Assembly: GCA_035719105.1 (NCBI GenBank)
Contig: DASTGN010000001.1
Coordinates: 180,689 to 244,688, forward strand
DNA from: UBA8389 sp035719105
GTDB taxonomy: Bacteria > Bacteroidota > Bacteroidia > Bacteroidales > UBA1402
Direction: 5' to 3'
Length of the DNA: 64,000 nt
Shown here: positions 60,282 through 64,000 of the stretch, in pieces
Position numbering within the stretch: position 1 is the first letter of the stretch
How the letters are laid out: the number at the start of each line of letters is the position of its first letter
Program-made: the position numbers and the translations under genes
Notes under the pieces: generated by a model
What the model was told of the DNA's origin: nothing
Seen by the model: the letters and a program-made list of their open reading frames with translations, nothing else
Database searches by the model: none

Positions 60282-61706
60282 TTAAGCATTTTGTTTCTGT
60301 CTGGCAGCAATTTCGATGCTTCTTAATTTATCTTTATAGGCGTTGTTCGCATTTAAACGAACAATATCGATGGAAGCATCCGAATTGTCTTCCCAGCGAC
60401 GACACAAATATAGCACCTCGTAAATTCGACCGATTCTCCACCTTCTGGAGAACTGGAGTCCCAAAGCATAATCCTCACCATAACTGGTGTTCGGTACTTT
60501 GATTATGCGTAGGGCAGGAGTGAAGAATGCTCTCGGGGCACCCAACCCATTGATACGCAAAGCGTTGTTTCTGCCGTTAGCTTCCGTCCATTCTTTGTGA
60601 TCGATGATGCCCGGTGGAATCGTTTCCAGTTTGACGTTGCACATTCGATAGGTTCCGACCAGCATGGCGCAATTCTGTTCGTAAAAAGCAGCAACTATTT
60701 TTTGGAGGGTATCTACACCACTATATACATCATCACTGTCTAACTGAATGGCAAACCTGCCACATTCAGGATGCTGAACGCCAACATTCCAACAACCGCC
60801 GATACCTAAATCCTGACGTTCTGGTGTAATATGAATGATTCGCTTGTCGATGGCAGCGAATTTTGCAATAGCATTTGATGTTCCATCTGTGGAATGGTTG
60901 TCCACTATAATTAGGTTGAATTTGAAGTCTGCCACCTGTTCTAAAACGGAACGAATAGCATCCGAAATCGTTTTGATTCGGTTTCTTACTGGAATGATAA
61001 CCGAAGCTTCCACCGGGAAAGAACCTTTTTTTAGGTCCACCGTTTCAAAATACGGCGGTAACCAAGCTCCGATGTTTTTCAAATGGTTGGTGCAAGCTTC
61101 TTCCATTTCCACTTGAACGATCCTGTTTTTGGGGTCCACATAAGCAAACATTTTTTCGTCCGAGTCCCTCAAGTCCGTTTCTTCAATCGTATAAAGATTT
61201 TCATCCAAATGAATAATCGGGTATTTCTGCGAAATTTTCAATCTAAGATCGTACCAACCTGCACTCTCGTACGATTGATCCTTTTCCACCAACGATTCTT
61301 TGGCCGCAGACGTACGTATCAACAATAAAGGACCGAAATCAAAGTCATCCCGAATGCTCCCAATCTGATAATCGTTTACCGGATGATTCTTTCTAACACC
61401 ACCAATGATTTCCTGATAATTGGAATACACGATTCCCGCTCCGCTGTCCTCGGCCACTTGAACCAAGCGCTCCAAAGCGTGCTCTCCCAGGGACGGCAAT
61501 TCAGGTTTGAGAAACAGTACAAAAAAGTCTTCCTTGACAGCCTTCAACACCTTTTTTAGATCTTTGGTCGAAAATAGGTTCAACCCACCCATCGGAATGT
61601 AAGGCAATTCGTTCAACTCAGCTTCCGTGAAGTCTTGTTTTTTGCCTGAATAGGCGACTTGCATTTTATTACGCTCTTTTTTTCTTGTCATTTCAAGTAG
61701 ATTCAT
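60282..61706 (-). CDS. Family 2 glycosyltransferase with extra N-terminal half-domain
   Basis: 474 residues. The C-terminal part (about 225-420) is a GT-A fold: VEASVIIPVRNRIKTISDAIRSVLEQ, LIIVDNHSTDGTSNAIA, FAIQLDSDDVYSG (DxD metal site), then a GED-containing acceptor loop (SYGEDYALGLQFSRRW). The first ~200 residues (VLFLKPELPSLGEHALERLVQVAEDSGAGIVYSNYQEI) look like a second, degenerate GT-A unit without a clear sugar-nucleotide site. First gene of the operon with the dehydrogenase, DUF4922-SpoIID and AmpG-like genes. The start may instead be the ATG at 61664 (MQVAYSGKKQD). Confidence 0.82.
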   Translation of the reverse strand: MNLLEMTRKKERNKMQVAYSGKKQDFTEAELNELPYIPMGGLNLFSTKDLKKVLKAVKEDFFVLFLKPELPSLGEHALERLVQVAEDSGAGIVYSNYQEIIGGVRKNHPVNDYQIGSIRDDFDFGPLLLIRTSAAKESLVEKDQSYESAGWYDLRLKISQKYPIIHLDENLYTIEETDLRDSDEKMFAYVDPKNRIVQVEMEEACTNHLKNIGAWLPPYFETVDLKKGSFPVEASVIIPVRNRIKTISDAIRSVLEQVADFKFNLIIVDNHSTDGTSNAIAKFAAIDKRIIHITPERQDLGIGGCWNVGVQHPECGRFAIQLDSDDVYSGVDTLQKIVAAFYEQNCAMLVGTYRMCNVKLETIPPGIIDHKEWTEANGRNNALRINGLGAPRAFFTPALRIIKVPNTSYGEDYALGLQFSRRWRIGRIYEVLYLCRRWEDNSDASIDIVRLNANNAYKDKLRSIEIAARQKQNA

Positions 61707-61746
61707 AGTTTTTCCATGGTTTAATTGAGGCCAGTCAATAGTAGAG

Positions 61747-61754
61747 CAAATATA
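61747..61754 (-). promoter_or_regulatory. Promoter -7 box of the GT2-ADH-SpoIID-AmpG operon
   Basis: Minus strand TATATTTG, exact TAnnTTTG, 41 bp before the glycosyltransferase ATG at 61706. Confidence 0.5.
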
Positions 61755-61807
61755 CTTTTTTCTGACCTAATTAAAAACACCTAAAGTGGTCTTACCTTTT
61801 AAATGCC

Positions 61808-61815
61808 TATCTTTG
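61808..61815 (+). promoter_or_regulatory. Promoter -7 box of the HAD gene
   Basis: TATCTTTG, exact TAnnTTTG, 22 bp before the ATG at 61838. Confidence 0.5.
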
Positions 61816-61837
61816 AATCCAACCATTCAAAGTATTC

Positions 61838-62524
61838 ATGAAAGGCATCAAAGTTATCGGTTTTGACGCAGACGATACGCTCTGGTCCAACGCTTGTTTT
61901 TTTCAGGAGGTAGAACAAAAATTCTGTGATTTGCTCCAGGAATATCATTCTCAAGAAGAATTGGCTCGAGAGCTCTATCAGACCGAAATGAAAAATATGG
62001 AATGGTACGGTTACGGCGCCATGGCGTTCACCCTATCCCTGATTGAAACAGCCATCCGGATCAGTAATGGCCATGTTTCAGCTTCCATCATTTCAGAACT
62101 CCTTGAAGCAGGCAAATCCATTCTTGACAAACCCATCGAACTCTTTCCGGGCGTTTCCGACATCTTGCCCGAACTTTCCTCCTCTTATCGCTTGGTGGTT
62201 ATTACCAAAGGTGATTTGCTCGATCAAGAACGAAAACTTGAAAAATCTGGTTTGTTGCCCTATTTTCACCATGTAGAAGTGGTGACCGAGAAACGCGAAA
62301 GCAATTACCGCCAACTCATTGAATTAATGAACATCCGACCTCATGAATTTCTCATGGTCGGAAACTCCCTGAAATCAGACATTTTGCCCGTCCTGTCCAT
62401 TGGCGGCTTTGCAGTTCATGTACCCTTTCAAATGGAGTGGCAACACGAAAAAACAAACAAGCCAGACACACCTTATATAGAAGTGACCAGCTTGTTGGAT
62501 TTACCAGCGATTTTACAAGGCTGA
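61838..62524 (+). CDS. HAD-superfamily hydrolase
   Basis: 228-residue cytoplasmic phosphatase. Motif I GFDADDTLW (nucleophile D10, acid/base D12), motif II in VVITKGD, motif III/IV around TEKRESNYRQL and FLMVGNSLKSDILPVLSIGG. A four-helix cap (about 20-95) places it in class I (C1) HAD, similar to haloacid dehalogenase/phosphoglycolate phosphatase-type enzymes. Substrate unknown. Confidence 0.88.
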   Translation: MKGIKVIGFDADDTLWSNACFFQEVEQKFCDLLQEYHSQEELARELYQTEMKNMEWYGYGAMAFTLSLIETAIRISNGHVSASIISELLEAGKSILDKPIELFPGVSDILPELSSSYRLVVITKGDLLDQERKLEKSGLLPYFHHVEVVTEKRESNYRQLIELMNIRPHEFLMVGNSLKSDILPVLSIGGFAVHVPFQMEWQHEKTNKPDTPYIEVTSLLDLPAILQG

Positions 62525-62549
62525 AATTAGATGGAATTCCCTAATTCAG
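62521..62549. repeat. Hairpin spanning the stop codons of two converging genes
   Basis: CTGAAATTAG (62521-62530) and CTAATTCAG (62541-62549) form a 9-bp stem with one bulge and a 10-nt loop. The HAD stop lies in the left arm, the SIMPL stop in the right arm. No T run, so termination is uncertain. Confidence 0.35.
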
Positions 62550-63248
62550 TTCAAATTTTGCATTGACCTGATATTCTATTTTTATTTTCTCGAATTCTAT
62601 ATCCGGAGCTGTCGCTGTATCCTCTTCAGACTTGAACATTACATTCATCGTTCTTCTGACCGGCATGCCATATTGCATGTTTCCGAAATCGACTTCCTGG
62701 ATGTAAATGGCTTTTCCAGCCGTTTGACCAATAGCCATTGCCATATCAGTTGCTTTATCCCTGGCCGCTTTGATCGCCTTGATTTTCACTTCTTTTCGGA
62801 ATTGTTCCATTTGCGAATGATCAACCTGTTCGATCACCACATTCGAGATGCCGATTTTTTCCAATTCCTGCATCACCGTGCCAGCCATTTGAGCACTCGT
62901 TACCAATAATTGGTATTCCTTACTGGTCAATATATCTGAACCCCGTACCCAGTATTTTTTGAAATTACTGGACATGTCTTTAATGGAAAGATCCTTTTTT
63001 GTATCAATTCCAAGTGCTTTCAATTTGGCGATCATCTCTTTTTCTGTTTGTGCCAACACGATTTTTCCTTTGCTGTCTTTTTCATTGATGCCGATACTCA
63101 TATATATTCGGTCGGGCGTAACCTGCATTTCAGCTTTCCCTGTCACCTCAATATAGGGTTTGTCAATAAAATTTTTCTCACCTGTTTGTGCGTTTGAAAC
63201 CATTGCGGTCGAAAACAGAAGCAAGCATGCTATTAAAATCTTGTTCAT
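62541..63248 (-). CDS. SIMPL (DUF541) domain protein, periplasmic
   Basis: 235 residues with a signal peptide (1-20, MVSNAQ) and one SIMPL/DUF541 domain: PYIEVTGKAEMQVTPDRIYMSIGI, AKLKALGIDTKKDLSIKDMSSNFKKY, and IKAARDKATDMAMAIGQTAGKAIYIQEV. The family includes oxidative-stress defence protein YggE of E. coli; molecular function is not established. Monocistronic; converges on the HAD gene. Confidence 0.85.
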   Translation of the reverse strand: MNKILIACLLLFSTAMVSNAQTGEKNFIDKPYIEVTGKAEMQVTPDRIYMSIGINEKDSKGKIVLAQTEKEMIAKLKALGIDTKKDLSIKDMSSNFKKYWVRGSDILTSKEYQLLVTSAQMAGTVMQELEKIGISNVVIEQVDHSQMEQFRKEVKIKAIKAARDKATDMAMAIGQTAGKAIYIQEVDFGNMQYGMPVRRTMNVMFKSEEDTATAPDIEFEKIKIEYQVNAKFELN

Positions 63249-63516
63249 TTTGATGTTTTTTTGGATGAATACTAATTTTAAGATGTAAAGAACACCGTTA
63301 CGCTACCTTTCAAATCGATAAATTAACACGTTTGGAAAGGGAATCATGCCGCTAGTCGAAATTTTTTCTCAAGTCTTAATTGACAAATGTCTACGACGAA
63401 GCCTCGATTTTGTTTGATTCCGCCCTCCTTAACAATTATTTATTCTGCTTATCGGCCCTGATTTATAGCTATTTGAGAAAAAATATGTTTTTTAACATGT
63501 TTTTGTGCCTATTTTA

Positions 63517-63548
63517 TTTGGATGGTATTGGAAAACCTTCTACTTTTG
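63517..63548 (+). promoter_or_regulatory. rRNA operon promoter P1
   Basis: TTTG (63517-63520), 20-bp spacer, TACTTTTG (63541-63548): full match to the Bacteroidota consensus TTTG-N19-21-TAnnTTTG. Confidence 0.75.
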
Positions 63549-63630
63549 CACCCGCTTTAAGAGAGAAGCACATACACAAATATTGTTTGAAATTACTCCT
63601 GATTTTTTGAGAAAAAAAATCAATAAATCG

Positions 63631-63661
63631 TTTGGAGGTTCAATAATAAGCAGTATCTTTG
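63631..63661 (+). promoter_or_regulatory. rRNA operon promoter P2
   Basis: TTTG (63631-63634), 19-bp spacer, TATCTTTG (63654-63661): full consensus match 113 bp after P1. Transcription from here would give a leader of about 205 nt before 16S. Confidence 0.8.
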
Positions 63662-63873
63662 TAACCCTTTCGCAAATAAAGAAGCCGAGCCTGAGAAGTA
63701 CTCGGTTATTTTTTCGCAAAGGTTGCTAAATAAAGCAAACAGAAGCGTTCTTTGAAGATATTGAATAGTAGTACAAGAAACAAGATTTTACAGGGTAGAA
63801 TCGAACCGTCAATGAATGAATAATTTGTTTGAAGGATATTGTCCTTGAGGTCAGAGATAATTTAAGAACTTTT
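63662..63873 (+). other. rRNA operon leader region
   Basis: Gene-free leader between P2 and 16S. It contains a small hairpin CCGAG (63685-63689)/CTCGG (63701-63705) followed by TTATTTTTT, and A-rich stretches. The whole interval 63249-63873 (625 bp) holds no credible gene; its first 270 bp show nothing recognisable. Confidence 0.6.
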
Positions 63874-64000
63874 ACAACGAAGAGTTTGATCCTGGCTCAG
63901 GATGAACGCTAGCGATAGGCTTAACACATGCAAGTCGAGGGGCAGCACGGATGGCAACATTCGGTGGCGACCGGCGCACGGGTGAGTAACACGTATGCGA
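63874..64000 (+). rRNA. rrs: 16S ribosomal RNA (5' 127 nt, cut by window edge)
   Basis: Contains the universal AGAGTTTGATCCTGGCTCAG (primer 27F site, 63881-63900), followed by GATGAACGCTAGCGATAGGC, AACACATGCAAGTCGAGGGG and CGGGTGAGTAACACGTATGC, the Bacteroidales form of the 5' domain. The start was set by alignment to E. coli numbering of the helix 1 region. The rest of the operon lies to the right. Confidence 0.97.

Noticed and set aside
1..64000. CRISPR arrays, tRNA genes, insertion sequences
   Set aside because: No regularly spaced repeats of the right size, no cloverleaf-like segments in the intergenic regions, and no transposase-like protein were seen.

Overview
The window is a piece of a Bacteroidota chromosome, most likely order Bacteroidales. 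The evidence is the start of a 16S rRNA gene with Bacteroidales-type sequence at the right edge, two SusC/SusD pairs, a hybrid two-component regulator, a SusR-like regulator, type IX secretion-type C-terminal tails on several secreted proteins, and about 20 sites fitting the Bacteroidota promoter -7 box TAnnTTTG. The 16S fragment and the presence of T9SS tails would suit a Paludibacter-like lineage, but the genus is a guess. No tRNA, CRISPR array, insertion sequence or prophage was seen.

Layout. 0-6 kb: housekeeping genes (end of a membrane protein, nth, pheS, tilS, rho with a long Asn/Gln-rich insert). 6-21.7 kb: a fructan utilization locus read on the minus strand: a 430-residue secreted protein, SusC, SusD, a surface glycan-binding lipoprotein, two GH32 enzymes, a hybrid sensor/regulator with a periplasmic sugar-binding domain, then a sugar porter and a fructokinase. 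Gene content matches the characterised Bacteroides thetaiotaomicron fructan locus. 21.8-24 kb: a PL11-type rhamnogalacturonan lyase. 24-29.7 kb: mprF, dnaK and a DUF4256 gene. 29.7-31.6 kb: an AT-rich accessory islet with an AbiEi-type antitoxin, a broken AbiEii toxin start, and a BRO-N/Fic fusion. 31.7-48 kb: a second polysaccharide locus (GH5, SusC, SusD, DUF5000-type lipoprotein, DUF4998-like lipoprotein, PKD/T9SS protein, then GH3) with an upstream SusR-like DUF6377 regulator; beta-glucan is the inferred substrate. 48-55.6 kb: nitrosative/oxidative stress and redox genes: ric (scdA/ytfE type), DUF438 hemerythrin-PAS, DUF1858, an Fe-alcohol dehydrogenase, an aldo/keto reductase with a divergent AraC regulator, and a Ric-like/hemerythrin-LuxR regulator. 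55.6-61.7 kb: a tightly packed operon of glycosyltransferase, Fe-alcohol dehydrogenase, a DUF4922-SpoIID fusion and an AmpG-like permease. 61.8-63.2 kb: a HAD phosphatase and a SIMPL protein. 63.25-64 kb: tandem rRNA promoters, leader and the 16S start.

How the genes work together. In the fructan locus the surface lipoproteins and GH32 enzymes bind and cut fructan, SusC/SusD import oligosaccharides, the periplasmic GH32 releases fructose, the hybrid regulator senses it, and the porter and kinase bring it into the cytoplasm as fructose phosphate. The promoters of the main operon and of the porter-kinase operon share an unusual sequence element that may be the operator of that regulator. The second locus has the same logic for a beta-glucan.

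The best candidates for undescribed biology are the GT2-ADH-(HIT-like/SpoIID)-AmpG operon, in which a peptidoglycan-acting domain appears to be cytoplasmic; the Ric-like domain fused to a LuxR-type DNA-binding domain; the shared fructan operator; and the decayed AbiE module beside a BRO-N/Fic fusion.
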